64,000 nt of DNA from Scenedesmus sp. ARA3 (taxonomy: Eukaryota > Chlorophyta > Chlorophyceae > Sphaeropleales > Scenedesmaceae), in the NCBI GenBank assembly GCA_004335835.1, contig RWJK01001964.1:1-64000 (forward strand), written 5' to 3'. A program made the position numbers and the translations under genes. Shown here one piece after another: positions 1 through 13,211 of this stretch. The notes under the pieces were generated by a model, which worked only from the letters and a program-made list of their open reading frames with translations, did not search any database and was not told the origin of the DNA. Positions within the stretch are counted from its first letter, which is position 1. Each line of letters begins with the position of its first letter.

Positions 1-3
1 AGC

Positions 4-4
<1 letters not shown>

Positions 5-60
<56 letters not shown>

Positions 61-61
61 T
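5..61. repeat. (GCA)n microsatellite
   Basis: Uninterrupted GCA/CAG trinucleotide run at the left edge of the window. It is followed at 66-110 by a short stretch that recurs, also directly after a CAG run, at 41750-41793. Confidence 0.95.
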
Positions 62-216
62 TGCCGATGATCCCTCGCATCCCTGGCGCGGTTCGCATGC
101 AGGTCACAGCCCCAGCAGACGGGGAGGCAGGTTTTGGGCAAGCATGCTGCTGCCAGGGTTGACCAGCACAGCATTCGACCCCTAACGACCCTGCCCTGTA
201 ACCTTCTCTGTGCCTA

Positions 217-545
217 CAGGTGAGAACTTCGCATGATGCTATGGTGCCGGGCAGCTGTGCCTACATGAACAGCCCCACTTGGAGTGCCAGGAGACTTTGG
301 CGGGGGTCTTCTGGCTCAGCATTGCTTGAAGGTGCGCAGCTGTGCATGACCAGCGTACTTCGGTATCCTGGCTCTGTCTAGAATTCGTCAATTTACAGCT
401 GCTCTGAACTCAATTGCTTATAACATACTGTGTGAACAGTCCGGCTTCAAGACAGCAGGGCACCTCTAAGAGTTTGAAATGGGTGCATCCAGTTTACAGA
501 ACGTTCAGCTGCCCATACACTGCCCATATTAAAACCGGATCTGGC
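217..545 (+). repeat. Left arm of a ~300-bp inverted repeat
   Basis: This segment is repeated in reverse complement at about 2942-3260. Identity is high through a shared stretch that includes TCTAGAATTCGTCAATT and the downstream AGAACGTTCAGCTGCCC. Partial direct copies lie at 1972-2330. It looks like a dispersed repeat or the long terminal inverted repeat of a decayed mobile element; no transposase is visible between the arms. Confidence 0.8.
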
Positions 546-1971
546 CACACAGAACTGTTACAGAGCAGTTACAGAGCTCTGCCTGACCAGAGTTGCAACT
601 GCTGTTGGCTGTCACGTCACCAAGCCTGGTTTGGGTCCGGATGCTGGGCACATCCTGTACATCAGCAGAACAGCTCAAGCAGCACCGCACGAAGCTGTCA
701 GCTGCCTCGGACCACTGCATGTGCAGCAGTGCAGCAAAAGCACACTTGCAGACCCATCCCAGGCCACCAGCGCGACGCTGCGCATCAAGGCAGAACACGC
801 AGCATACGTAGCAGCGCAATTCAACGACCCAAAAACACCAGGCAATTTGCTGCCAGCCACCCACTGCGGTAGCCAGGCCAGCAAAGATACATAGCAGGCA
901 AAAGAAAAGTAGCAGGCAAAGGTAAGTAGCATGGCCAAGCGCCGGCACACTTGGCAGGGAAACGAGCCTCTGCTGAACATCACCCGCAGCTGCTGCACTC
1001 CGCAGCACAGCACGCATTGGAAAATGTGGTACATATACACACAGATTGCAAGTGTAACAGAGTCCTGCAGACCCACAAGCCTGGATTTGGTCCGGATGCT
1101 GGGCACATCCTGTATAGGGGTGTTGGCTTGTCTTGCTGGTGACGGCAGTGCCATAGGCTTCCGGCAGTCAGGTTCGCTTGATTGCTGTGTATGGCCAGCC
1201 AGTACTAGTAGGGTTTGTCACACATAAATGGCCTACTAGTAGGGTTTCACTCCCTTTGGTAAAAAAGAAAGCCTGGCTGGAAGCTGCACACTGCACGCAC
1301 TTGGAACGTCGTCACAAGCGGCAACATAACATGATGATGATGTCACAAGTGGCAGACGAGCGCCCAACTGCCGCAGCAGAAACATTTCAGCTTGTGAAGG
1401 TTTGAAATTCGGCATTCAGGTTCGCCTGATTGCTGTGTATGGCCAGCCAGTAGGATGTTGCTCGCCCTGGTATCAAAAAAGGATATGAGCTTCAAGCTCT
1501 GAAGCAAAAAAGATATATATGAGCTTCAAGCTCTGAAGTTCAGTCTGAAATGGCGGCACAATTTGCAAACCGCTTGCCTGCTGCCTGCACACGACAGCTG
1601 GCCCAGCGGTTGTTTCAAAAAGGACGGTTTAAATGGCTCAAGGATCCCAAAGGACCTTGGTGAATTCATGGCTGTTTGTGTCCACACGTTTGCAGCAGGA
1701 GCAGTTGCTCTGCTGCCGCCTGTCACCATCAGCCATGCCGTGCAATCCACGCCGGCTGACATGCTTGAGGGTGTAAACAGGGAGTTTACATGCTGAAAAT
1801 GTAAACTTGATCCACTTGCTTTGCATGCTTGAAAACTCTGCAAACTCCATGTTTACATCCTACATGTCAGCAGCCTTTGTGTCCCCTGCAGTCAGGTTCG
1901 CCTGGCTGCTGCGTGTGACTAGCCAGTAGGATTTCGTCCCCCCTGGTAACAAAAAAAAAGTACATGTCAGC
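546..1971. other. Repeat-rich stretch without a recognised gene
   Basis: No reading frame here is convincing; overlapping frames are open on both strands. It holds a direct repeat of about 40 bp (620-661 and 1077-1116, sharing GATGCTGGGCACATCCTGTA). It also holds three related ~60-bp blocks starting near 1167, 1413 and 1890, recognisable by CAGGTTCGC followed by a GCCAGCCAGTA-like motif. Confidence 0.6.
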
Positions 1972-2330
1972 ACAAGCATGCTACCAGGCACCCGTGCCTG
2001 CATGAACAGCTCACTGGGAGTGCCAGCAGACTTTGGCGGGGGTCTTCCGGCCCAGAACGGTCCGGCAATATGATGAGTTGCAGGAAAGACATTGCATATC
2101 GCGACAGCATCAATGCCAGCATTGCTTGAAGCTGGACGGCCCAGCATTGCTTGAAGGTGCGCAGCCGTGGATGACCAGCGTCCTTCGGGATCCTGGCTTT
2201 GGCTAGAATTCGTCTTTTTACAAGCACACCACGTGCCTGCGTGGACAGCCCACTTGGAGTGCCAGGAGCCTCCGAGCAGGGGGGCTTCTGGACCAGCATT
2301 GCTTGCCGGTGAACGGTTGTGCATTTACCA
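1972..2330 (+). repeat. Two partial direct copies of the 217-545 repeat
   Basis: The blocks 1972-2216 and 2220-2330 match the 263-400 segment, sharing the GGAGTGCCA, CAGCATTGCTTGAAGGTGCG and CTAGAATTCGTC signatures. The first copy has an insertion of about 80 bp near 2055-2130. Confidence 0.75.
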
Positions 2331-2784
2331 TGCCTAAAACTGTCATATTACACCAGCTCCCAGGCATATGAGGCGGCCCATGATTCTACGTGGTGGCGGT
2401 TGCGGCACACTGGTTGCGTGCCTGGAATGTCATTTTTTGTTCGAGCTCACGTGCTTATTGCGTGAGGGGGTGCACCTCAGCGGCAGCCTGCCGCCTGGCG
2501 GCCAGCCGCACAGTGCGGCAGGCATTCGGGACTGCTTGCCAGCCGTGTAAGTCGAAGAGTCTTTACGGCTCCTGGCCTGACTGCAACATAACGAATATGT
2601 GCCGCACTGGCAGTAGATGCACAACTTTGCACCAGTTGATGGCTTCTGGAATATGTGGTTGCCCAATGCGCCTCAGGCTGTCATTGGCTCGAAACGGGCT
2701 GTGTTCCCGTCGGGTAGCACACCAATCGTGATGCGCTAGTAGCGCTCAAACAGTTTGCCATTCGGAATAGTGTTTGTGTGATGA

Positions 2785-3431
2785 GCAACATGCGGACTCA
2801 GCATGTGAGGGGCGGCAGGTGCGGGGCGGCAGGTGTGGTGTGTGATGCAGCAGGTGTGTGTAAATTGACGATTTCTAGGCAAAGCCAGGATCCCTGGCCA
2901 TACGCAGCTGTGCACCTTCAAGCATTGCTGAGCCAGAAGATGCGGTTTTAATATGGGCAGTGTATGGGCAGCTGAACGTTCTGTAAACTGGATGCACCCA
3001 TTTCATACTCTTAGAGGTGCCCTGCTGTCTTGAAGCCGGACTGTTCACACAGTATGTTATAAGCAATTGAGTTCAGAGCAGCTGAAAATTGACGAATTCT
3101 AGACAGAGCCAGGATACCAAAGTACGCTGGTCATGCACAGCTGTGCACCTTCAAGCATTGCTGAGCCAGAAGACCCCCGCCAAAGTCTCCCGGCACTCCG
3201 AGTGGGGCTGTTCTGGTAGGCACGGCTGCCCAGCAGCATGGCATCGAGCGATAGACATACCTGTAGGCGCAAAGAAGGTGGGTGTCGTAGTGCAGGGCAG
3301 CCGCGGCGGCTGCAGCCCAAGTGACTCAGCATGTGAGGACTCAGCATGTGAGCGGCGGCAGGTGTGGGGCGGCAGGTGTGGTGTGTGATGCAGCAGGTGG
3401 GTGTCGTAGTGCACGGCAGCCGCGGCGGCTG
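2785..3431 (+). repeat. Direct repeat containing GGACTCAGCATGTGAG
   Basis: A GCGGCAGGTGTGG-rich block at about 2790-2862 recurs at about 3324-3400. Around the second copy a further short unit (GGGTGTCGTAGTGC followed by CGGCAGCCGCGGCGGCTGC) occurs twice, near 3280 and 3400. Confidence 0.7.
2869..3260 (-). repeat. Right arm of the inverted repeat, with a nested truncated copy
   Basis: 2942-3260 is the reverse complement of 217-545. Immediately before it, 2869-2941 is a second, shorter reverse-complement copy that begins at the same TAGAATTCGTC-like end. The arrangement suggests tandem duplication of one arm. Confidence 0.8.
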
Positions 3432-4686
3432 CAGCCCAAAGTGACAGTGAAAGTGTCTACGCTCTCTTCTCGAAAAGCGGAATCACAATGGAGAGTAAAG
3501 GACAGGGCCGTAACACCCTATAACAGGACTATGGGACTCCCGACCCTCCCCTACGTAGGGGACCGTACTGTAGGGGATACGGCGCCGCAGCGGCTGCAGT
3601 CCACCCGGCCCACCCGGGCCCGGTGTTCCGACCCGGTGGCTGCTACCCACTGCCAGTGCGGCATGCAGTGTTGCCGACCAAGACGATTTGGCGGATTGTA
3701 GGCGATCTTTGGCCCTCAAATGAGGCGTAAATCGCCCAAATATTCTTCAACTGCCACTGAACCGCCTAGACTTTGCCTTGGTGAGGCGATTTCCCACTCC
3801 AACCTATCGGCAGCACTGTACCCATGCAGCCCACATGCTCAGCAGGCTGCTGCCAGTACAGTCCAGTATCGTTCTGCTGTCAGGCTACTGCAGAGCACCC
3901 ATAAAATGTAGCAAGATCGCTGCTTTGCCACGCCGTTGTAGGTCACAGAACGTGTTTCAAAATGGTCCCGACAGCAGTTGCAGCTGCTCAATGACTCACT
4001 GCTTCCATGCAGTACAACGAACGCAGGCGCGCTGCAGCGTGCTCATTCCGCTTTAAGAAGGTAGCGTGCGTCTATTGACCCGCTTTTAGCTGGCTTGCAG
4101 CCGCTGGTGCCCCCTTTGTCGAACCGGTCATCATCACTCCCGTGTCGGGAGTCCCGTCTGTTCGCCTGGCCTGGAGCCATAGACCCCTTCCCCCATACAA
4201 GAGTTTGAATGAGAGGTTGTCACCATCTTCACGCCATATAGGCGCGTCACTGCAAGGAAACAGTGTGGCTTAGGCCCGTGGGTGGCTGATCACCCTGCTC
4301 TACCCTGCAGTGTTTGCGAGCTAATCTCGGCCACGGGTGTCCGATCGGCATAGTTGTTGACCATGAAAAACAAGTTTAAGTCGTGGCGGGCTTTCAAGAA
4401 CTTTTACAATCGGCAAACCCACGATTGTACCGATCATTTAACAGTGGACCCCTGGCTGTGAGCAGTAATCACCTGCGCAAAACGTTTTGGATGACCTTTG
4501 TCAAACTTAGCTTAGTTGTTCAAGTACCGTATTCATCTGCCACAGGTTCCTGTACAGTGAAGCACTGTCCTACCGCTTTGCAGAACGGCCCTCTGAGGGC
4601 CTAGTTTCATAAGAATCAAAGTTCCACGTCTCTTGGCAGTTTATTGGCAGTCATAAGTGCGCAACAGCAGCGGATGTCAGGCGAAC
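3432..4686. other. Low-repeat stretch upstream of the RRM gene; no gene recognised
   Basis: This stretch lacks CAG repeats and tandem duplications and is the most sequence-unique part of the left flank. It presumably contains the promoter and 5' UTR of the downstream gene. I see no strong TATA box. A 73-codon frame at 4383-4604 has no recognisable features and I do not call it. Confidence 0.4.
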
Positions 4687-6583
4687 ATGAGCGGGGTGCT
4701 TGCAAGTGCCGTTGAGGCCATCAGCAGACCGTTTGTTTCTCTCTTCGAAAAGTCTGGAACAGGCATGGTGAGCTCAGGCTTGGCGCAGCGTGCCCCGGTG
4801 CGAGGAGGTAGCCATGAACACAAGGGTGGTGTGGGAACACTTGCTCCGACAGGCCAGGACACGAAGCAACTGCGACCGTGCTGACAGCACATATAGCTGA
4901 AATACACCCAAGACAGCAGGCAGCAGTGTTGGCAGCGCCGGCTGCGGCCTGCTGGGCCTGCAGTAAGCAGCAGCAGCGGGCAGTAACCATTGTGCAGTGT
5001 GATGATGCTGCCAGTATGGGGTCTAACAGGCGTGTTTGGGCTTGCAGCGCTGCAGATGTGCCTATTACGAACATAAGTGACGAATGGTTGCGGCTGCGGC
5101 GCTTCCTGCAGCTGTCTTTGCCTGCTCACTGCCATGTAATGACCCAGCCACCACGCCACAGCATTATCAGCAGCAGCAGCAGATCTGCAGCGGCCCAAGC
5201 AGCAGCCGATGCTTGCAGGAACAGCACACTAAGCATCTTTAGCGTCCATTCTTTCCAGATCTGCGTGCTTTGCCGCTGCTGTATGTATGCTTGCCTGCAT
5301 GTTCCTCGCTGCTGCTGCTGCTGCTGCTGTGGGGATCCCCGCACTTAAGTAGCCGTTGCTGTGCGACTTCACGTTCATCAATCAGCAAGTGCCGTTTTAA
5401 CGCGCTATTCCAATGCAATGCTTCACTTTGTGCTTGCATGCCTCTTGCTTGCAGGAACTGAACCGCCAGGAGCCAGCTGTCACATGTTGTCATCCACTCA
5501 GTGCGTGTGTAATGATCCTATCCTAATCTTATGCCTGCATGCTTCTTGCTTGCAGGAACCTGAGCTGTCAGAGCTGTCCAAAGAAGAGGCAGGGCAGAAG
5601 TTCGTATGCAATGATCCTATCCTAATCGTATGCCCCGATTCATGCTTGCAGGAACCGGAGCTGTCCGAGCTGTCCAAAGAAGAGGCTGGGCAGACGCCAG
5701 ACAGGCAGCACCTGTTCCGGCTGTTTGTGGGATGGGTGCCCAAGCTATTCACGGAGCAGGACCTGCTGCCGCTGTTCCAAAAGGTGCGGTTTTAAGCGGG
5801 TTATAACGACCGTGGTTTAGGGCTGTTGGACCGCGCAAAGGGTTGGCTGTGTATGCTGAGTGCCCAAGCTGTTCACAGAGCAGGGCCTGCTATTGCTGTT
5901 CCAAGAGGTGCGGGTTGATGTTGTTTCATACACGTCAAGCAGTTTGCAGGCGGTTGTCAAGCGTAGATGCTGTGGTTGTGGCGGTTTTGGGTGTGGTGTC
6001 CTTTTGGGTTTGCTTGCGTGGGGGCAGCAGAGGGGTGCGCTTTCAGGACAGCAGCAGCAGCAGCAGCAGCAGTGGAGGCAGTGTTGCTGGCGGCTGTGGA
6101 GCAACAGCAGGCGGCTTGCAGGGCAGTGTTGGCGGCAGCAGCAGTTGCAGTGGAGGCAGTGTTGCTGGCGGCTGTGAAAACGGCAGCAGGCGGCTTGCAG
6201 GACAGCGTCGGCGCAACAGCAGCAGCAACAGCAGCAGCAGCAGCAGCAGTGGAGGCAGTGTTGCTGGCGGCTGTGGACACAACAGCAGGCGGCTTGCAGG
6301 ACAGTTTTGGCGCAGCAGCAGCAGCAGCAGCAGCAGCAGTTGCAGTGCAGGCAGTGTTGCTGGCGGCTGTGAAAACAACAGCTGGCAAGTGCTGGATCCA
6401 GCATGATGACTGCAGGGCACTCGGAGGTCAGCAGCAGCAGCAGCAGCAGCAGCAGGATTGCATGCAGGCGGATGTGTGGCACAGGCGGCCGGCGGCTACG
6501 TTGCACAGGCAGCTGGCGAGTGGCGATCCGCAAGTTGAGCTTGTCGGGAGCAGCCGAGCGAATGCAGCAGCAGCAGCAGCGGC

Positions 6584-6662
<79 letters not shown>

Positions 6663-8060
6663 TACAGACGGTCAACACAGGCTGCGCGCCTAGCAGGACA
6701 ACTGAGGACGGCAGCAGCAGCAGCAGCAGCAGCAGCGTACAGATGGTCAACACAGGCTGCGCGCCTAGCAGGACAACTGAGGACGGCGGCAGCAGCAGCA
6801 GCAGCAGCATCAGCAGCAGCAGCAGCAGCTGCTTGCTGGACGGCCATTGAGGCAGGCCAGCTTGCACGTGAGCAACAGCAGCGTGGCTGCAGCTTGTTTG
6901 ACTGCAAGTTGAGGCAGTCAGGCTTGCAGGACGTTGAAAACCAGCAGCTCCAGCAGCAGCAGCAACAGCAGCAGCAGCGTAGCTGCAGCTTGTTTGACTG
7001 CAAGGTGAGGCAGTCACGCTTGCAGGAAAGCAGCAGAAGCAGCAGCAGTGTGGCTGCAGCTTGCTGGACTGCATGTCGAGGCAGTCATGCTTGCAGGAAA
7101 GCAGCAGAAGCAGCAGCAGTGTGGCTGCAGCTTGTTTGACTGCAAGTCGAGGCAGTCACGCTGGCAGGAAAGCAGCAGGCGCATGGCTGCAGCAGCAGCA
7201 GCCTGCTGGAATTGGCATGCGCAGCAGCAGCAGCAGCAGCAGGGGTTGCAGCTTGCTGGACAGGCCGTCAGTGCAGCAGCAGCAGCAGCACCAGCAGCCG
7301 CCTTGCTTGCAGCAGCCGCTGCCAGCATCGATGCCGCTTGATGCGTGCCTGCATTCCTGCAACCAGCGCCAGATTTCCTGCAAGGCAGCGCTGCAGCATA
7401 TGCAGTAGCGATTGCTGGGTTGTGCAGCAGATGCAGCAACAGTGCGGCTGGCAGCAGCACAGGCTGTAAAGCCAGCTTGCGGCTTTGCTGCTGCTGCAGC
7501 AGCAGCAGCAGTTTCTGCACATGAGCTGTCCTGCATGCAGCGACTGCCTGCGCTGTGCCGCTTGATGCCTGCCTGCGTTCCTGCAAGCAGCGCTGCAGCG
7601 TATAAGCAGCGGCGGCTGCAGCACACGCATCCGCAGAAGCAGCAGCAGCAGCAGCAGCAGCCTTGCTTGCAGCAGCCGCTGCCAGCATCGATGCCGCTTG
7701 ACTGCATTGCTGAAAGCAGTGCCAGATTTCCTGCAAGGCAGCGCTGCAGCATATGCAGTAGCAGTTGCTGCAGCACTGGGTTGTGCAGCAAATGTAGCAA
7801 CAGTGTGGCTCGATGCCGCTTGATGCCGCTTGATGCTTGCCTGCATCCCTGCAAGCAGTGCTGCAGTGTATACAGTAGCGGCGGCTGCAGCACACGCGTC
7901 TGCAGAAGGACTTCAGTGCTGCAGAACATGCAGCACCAGTGTCACTGGCAGCAGTACAGGCTGTAACAGGCAGCATTGCGTTCCACAAGCTGCTTTTCTG
8001 CAGCAGCAGCAGCAGCAGCAGCAGCTGTGGCACATGAGCTGCCCTGCCTGCAGGACAGCT

Positions 8061-8107
<47 letters not shown>

Positions 8108-10641
8108 GGCCGCTTCGCTGTGTTTCACGCTTGCACAGCCTTCAAACTCATGGCACCAGCCAGGAGCAGCGGCTGCAGTCGCAACAGCAGATGGCATGAT
8201 GTTTTTGAGGTGCTAGCAGCTGCTAACATGTATGGCTGCCTGCCTGCATATGTGGCGACTGCAAGCAGCAGCAGCAGCAGCAGCCGCCGCCGCCACAGCA
8301 AACGCAGACGCAGCAGCAGAGGCAGTAGCAGAAAGCCAGAGCAGCAGCAGCAGCAGCACCAGCAGGTGCATGCACATGTGCCAGCAAAGGGAGGCGGTGT
8401 TGCTGGATGAGGGTTTCCAATGCAGCGATGTTGCTGTCTTTTTATTTGTTAATGTCTGTGGCTGCCTGCGCTGTTGGCGCATGCCTCTGTTCTTGCGGCC
8501 GGCCCTTGCCATGCATGTGGTCACGCACTCAGGTGTTAATTATCCTTATCTCACATCTCTTATGCCTGCCCTCTACTTCAAGCTGCAATGTTCATTCCCT
8601 TTTTGAATATTTTGAATAATTCCGTCTTTTCAAGGACGAGGGCCGCAGCCTTCTCCCATGCTGTCACCCAAGCCAAAACGATCAAATGCTCTGCTCCCTA
8701 ACACCTGCAGTACGGCGACATGCGCGACATCGTCATCCCAAAGGACATAGCTTCAAGCCAGCCAATGTTGTGTCTCTCTGTCTGTCATGCTGATGCGCTG
8801 CTTGTACTGCGTGTCTCTGCACCTTGCTGTACATCTGCAGTACGGTGGTGTTCACGACATCATCATCGTGAAAGACAAAGTTTCAAGCCAGTCAATGACT
8901 GGCTTGTACTGCGTGTGTTTGTCTTTCTCTGCAGTGCAGCGACGTGCGCAACATCATCATCCTGAAAGACAAAGTCTCCAGCCAGCCAACCTTGTGTCTC
9001 TCTATCTGTCATGCTGATGCACTGCTTGTACTGCATGTGTCTGTCTTTCTCTGCAGTACGGTGATGTGCGCGACATCTTCATCTCGAAAGACAAGGTCTC
9101 CAGCCAGCCAGTCAATCGTGTCCCCCTGACTCGTTCTAAACGCATTGCTTGTACTGCGTGTGTTTGTCTGTCTCTGCAGTACGGTGATGTGCGTGACATC
9201 ATCATCCTGAAAGACAAAGTTTCAAGCCAGCCAATCTTGTGCCCCCCCCCCCTCTTTATGTCATGCTGATGCACTGCTTGTACTGCGCGCTGTATGTGCT
9301 CTGCAGTACGGTGATGTGCGTGACATCATCATTTTGAAGGACAAAGTCTCCAGCCAGCCGCGCGGCTGCGCCTTTGTGAGCTATGCCACGAAGGAGGAAG
9401 CAGACGCAGCCATCCATGCGCTGGACAAAGGGGTGCACCTGCCTGGCGCGCTGTGCCCCATGGAGGTGAGGGCTTACGTAATGCAAAGTTTTCAGCTGTT
9501 CAAAGGGTTTTCTTGAATTAACATCAATAGTTTTTTTATGATGTACAATTGATTTCAACGCAAAGGCAATGAGGCAAAGTAATTCTGCCATTGTATCTGC
9601 AGGCGCGCTTTGTGCGCAGCCATTAGTACGCCCCCTCGCATGCTGCCCCCAGTCATGGTCCAACAATCTTTTACACCCTACACTTGCAAGGTTGCAGATA
9701 TCCTTTGAGTTGCTGAATTGTCCACAATCTATAAACGACTTTTATCTTCTATGTCTGCACTTCTGCCTGATTATCCGCAGGTGCGCTTTGCGCGCAGCCA
9801 CCAGTACGTGCCCCCGCTTGCTGCCCCCAGGCATTACATCAAATTCTTTTTTATTCTCATTCATTTTTCTGTAGATATATCTGTAGCTTCAACGGTAAAT
9901 ATATCAAGTCTCATGCTACTGTACGTTTGTGCAGGTGCGCTTTGCTCGCAGCCACCAGTACGTGCCAGCAGGGCAGGGCCCGCAGGACAACCGGCAGCTC
10001 TTCTTCACACGCGCCCCCGTCATGACAATAGAAGAGGAGCTGAAGGCACTCTTCAGCCAGTTTGGGGAGGTGAGGCGCTGCAAAAGCCACTTGAATGCAG
10101 CAGGAATCTAGCAGGGTTCATAGGTTCCGGCTCTGTTTCAGCGGGGTGTCAGCAGGTTGATGTTCACCTAGGGTTCCAAGGGTTCTGGGGTGCCCGCAGG
10201 ACAACCAGCAGCTCATTTTTTCACGCGGGGGGCCCTGTCATAACAACAGAAGAGGAGTTCAAGGCACTCTTCAGCCAGTTTGGGGAGGTGCGGCGCTTCG
10301 AAAGCCATTTGAAAGCAGCAGGGTTTAAGCAGGGTTTTCAGCAGGGCTTCGGCTCTGTTTCAGCGGGGTGTCAGCAGGTTGATGTTTCTCTAGGGTTGAA
10401 GGGTTCTGGGGGGCCCGCAGGACAACCGGCAGCTCTTTTTATCACGCGCACGCGCACTGGCATAACTTCTGAAGCCTTCCTGAGGAGCTGAAGGCACTCT
10501 TCAGCCAGTTTGGGGAGGTGAGGGGCTTCAAATGTCTGGTGGTTGAATGCAGAAGGCATACAGAAGGAGTCTAGCAGGGTGTCGACCTGTGCCGGGAGCG
10601 CCTTGCCTGCTGCAAAGCCTCAACCCTGCTGCTGCTGCTGC

Positions 10642-10683
<42 letters not shown>

Positions 10684-12601
10684 AGGTGGAGGAGATCAAC
10701 CTGTTCCGGGAGCGCCGCTCTTTCTTCAGCAAGGGCTGCGGCTTCATCACTATGGCGACGCGCGAGCAGGCCATGGCGGTGAGTGCAAGTTCATGCATTT
10801 TGCATGCTGTTTGTATCATTCTGGCGTTCTGGGTTGATTATCATGCAAACAGCGCACTCGCTGTGTCATGAACGGCGTTTTTTGCGGTTCACTGCGCGCT
10901 GTTTTGACAGCATTGTGACGCTTTGGGTGTCGGATGGATTACTGCGTCATCTTGCTCAGCAAGGGCTGCGGCTTCATCACTATGGCGACGCGCGAGCAGG
11001 CCATGGCGGTGAGTGCAAGTTCATGCATTGTGCACGCTGTTCTGCATCATCCTGGTGTCTAGGGTTGCTGTGACGCTAGTGTTGTTTTTGGCTCTTCTTT
11101 TGGCGCTTTTTCAATACGATCGTGATGCTTGGGGTGTTTTCTTGTGCCCTCCTTTCCTCAGCAAGGGCTGCGGCTTGATCACTATGGCGATGGGCAAGCA
11201 GGCCATGGCGGTGAATGCAAGTTCATGCATTTTGCACGCTGTCTGGTATCATCCTGGTTTTCAGGGTTGAATGCAATGCGAACAGCGCACTCGCTGTGTC
11301 ATTTTGCACGCTGTTTGGTATCATCCTGGTGTCTAGGGTTGAATACAATGCAAACAGCGCACTCGCTGTGTCATTTTGCACGTTGCTTCGTATCATGCTG
11401 GCGTTCAGGGTTGAATACAATGCAAACAGTGCACTCGCTGTGTCATTTTGCACGTTGCTTCGTATCATGCTGGCGTTCAGGGTTGAATACAATGCAAACA
11501 GTGCACTCGCTGTGTCATTTTGCACGTTGCTTCGTATCATGCTGGCGTTCAGGGTTGAATACACTGCAAACAGCGCACTCGCTGTGTCATTTTGGACGTT
11601 GCTTCGTATCATGCTGGCGTTCAGGGTTGAATACACTGCAAACAGTGCACTCACTGTGCCGTGAATGGCGTTTCTTGGTGGTTTTGGTGGCGCTGCTTTG
11701 ACACAATACGGTGCTCACTTGCGGATTGCTTAACCCTTCTGCGGTTGACAGCTTGAGCCTCTCGCTGCTGCTGCTAAACCCTTACATACAGGCGATGCAA
11801 GCGCTTGATGAGAAGCACCTGCTGGGGGCATCGTGACGCAATATCCACCCCAAACAAACTGCTGCAGAACCCTAAAACTCGCTGCTGCTGCTGCCGCTGC
11901 TGCTGCTGCTAAGTCATTGGGCCCGCAGGCGATGCAAGCACTTGATGAGAAGCACCTGCTGGGGGGCAGCGTGACTCCGCTTGCGGTCAAGTGGGCGGAC
12001 CCAATTTTCCAAATCAGCCAAACCAAACTTGTAACTGCTGCTCAACCTACGACCTGCTGCTGCTGCTGCTGCTGCTGGTTTCAAACCCTGCTAAAACCCT
12101 TGCCCGCAGGCGATGCAAGCGCTTGATGAGAAGCACCTGCTGGGGGGCAGCGTGACGCCGCTTGCAGTGAAGTGGGCAGACCCGGAGCTGCAGATCAAGA
12201 AGCGGCGCGCGGTGGAGGACAGCAACACCGACAACCGCATGGTACGTGTCCGAATAGACATCTCAATCATAAGGGATGTGTACATCTCATTGTACATCTG
12301 GTTCTGATTACATATGGTTGTGAAGTGGGCGGACCCCGAGCTGCAGATCAAGAAGCGGCGTGTGGTGGAGAATCATAACACCGAAAATTTCATGGTGCGC
12401 CTTGATGTGTACATGCCGTTATCTTCAGCTGACTGATGTGTACATATTTTCGTGTGAATGGACACGTTTTGGCAACCATCAGCACCGATGTCAGGGCATG
12501 CCAAGTATTTCTTTTGCTGCGGCCTCTGCTGTGTGCTGGGAATCCCGTGAGAACGCTGTGCAGATGTGGACTTCATTCATCGCCATTGACCACTGGTAAT
12601 G

Positions 12602-12635
<34 letters not shown>

Positions 12636-13020
12636 CCTCAATGCAGCTGTTTTTTGCCAAGGTGCTGCGCTCTGCCGGCGAGGAGGCGGTGAAGGCGCTG
12701 TTTGCCGTCTGTGGTAAAATCACCGTATGACGCAATGCTGAGCATCCTGCTGCTGCTGCTGCTGCCGCTGCTGCTGCTTTGTGACCGCAGCTGTTCTTTG
12801 CCAAGGTGCTGCGCTCTGTTGGCGAGGAGGAGGTGAAGGCGCTGTTTGCCATCTGTGGCAAAACAAAATGACGCAATGCTGACTCTGCTGCTGCTGCTGC
12901 TGCTGTTCCTCAATGCAGCTGTTCTTTGCCATGGTGCTGCGCTCTGCCGGAGAGAAGGCGCTGTTTGCCATCTTTGACAAAACAAAGCGACACACTGCCG
13001 ACCCTGCTGCCTTCGCCGCC

Positions 13021-13060
<40 letters not shown>

Positions 13061-13180
13061 CACCGCAGCTGTTCTTTGCCAAGGTGCTGCGCTCTGCCGG
13101 CGAGGAAGAGGTGAAGGCGCTGTTTGCCATCTGTGGCAAAACAAAGCGACACACTGCTGACCCTGCTGCCTTTGCCGCCT

Positions 13181-13211
<31 letters not shown>

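Noticed and set aside
5967..7139. 390-codon + strand open frame
   Set aside because: It runs through CAG microsatellites of intron 2; other frames and the minus strand are equally open and the product is almost all Ala/Gln.
7014..8033. 339-codon minus-strand open frame
   Set aside because: Antisense to CAG-rich minisatellites; the product is Ala/Cys/Leu-rich from CTG and TGC codons with no domain.
11223..11654. 143-codon repetitive frames on both strands
   Set aside because: Open only because the satellite unit is 72 bp, divisible by three.
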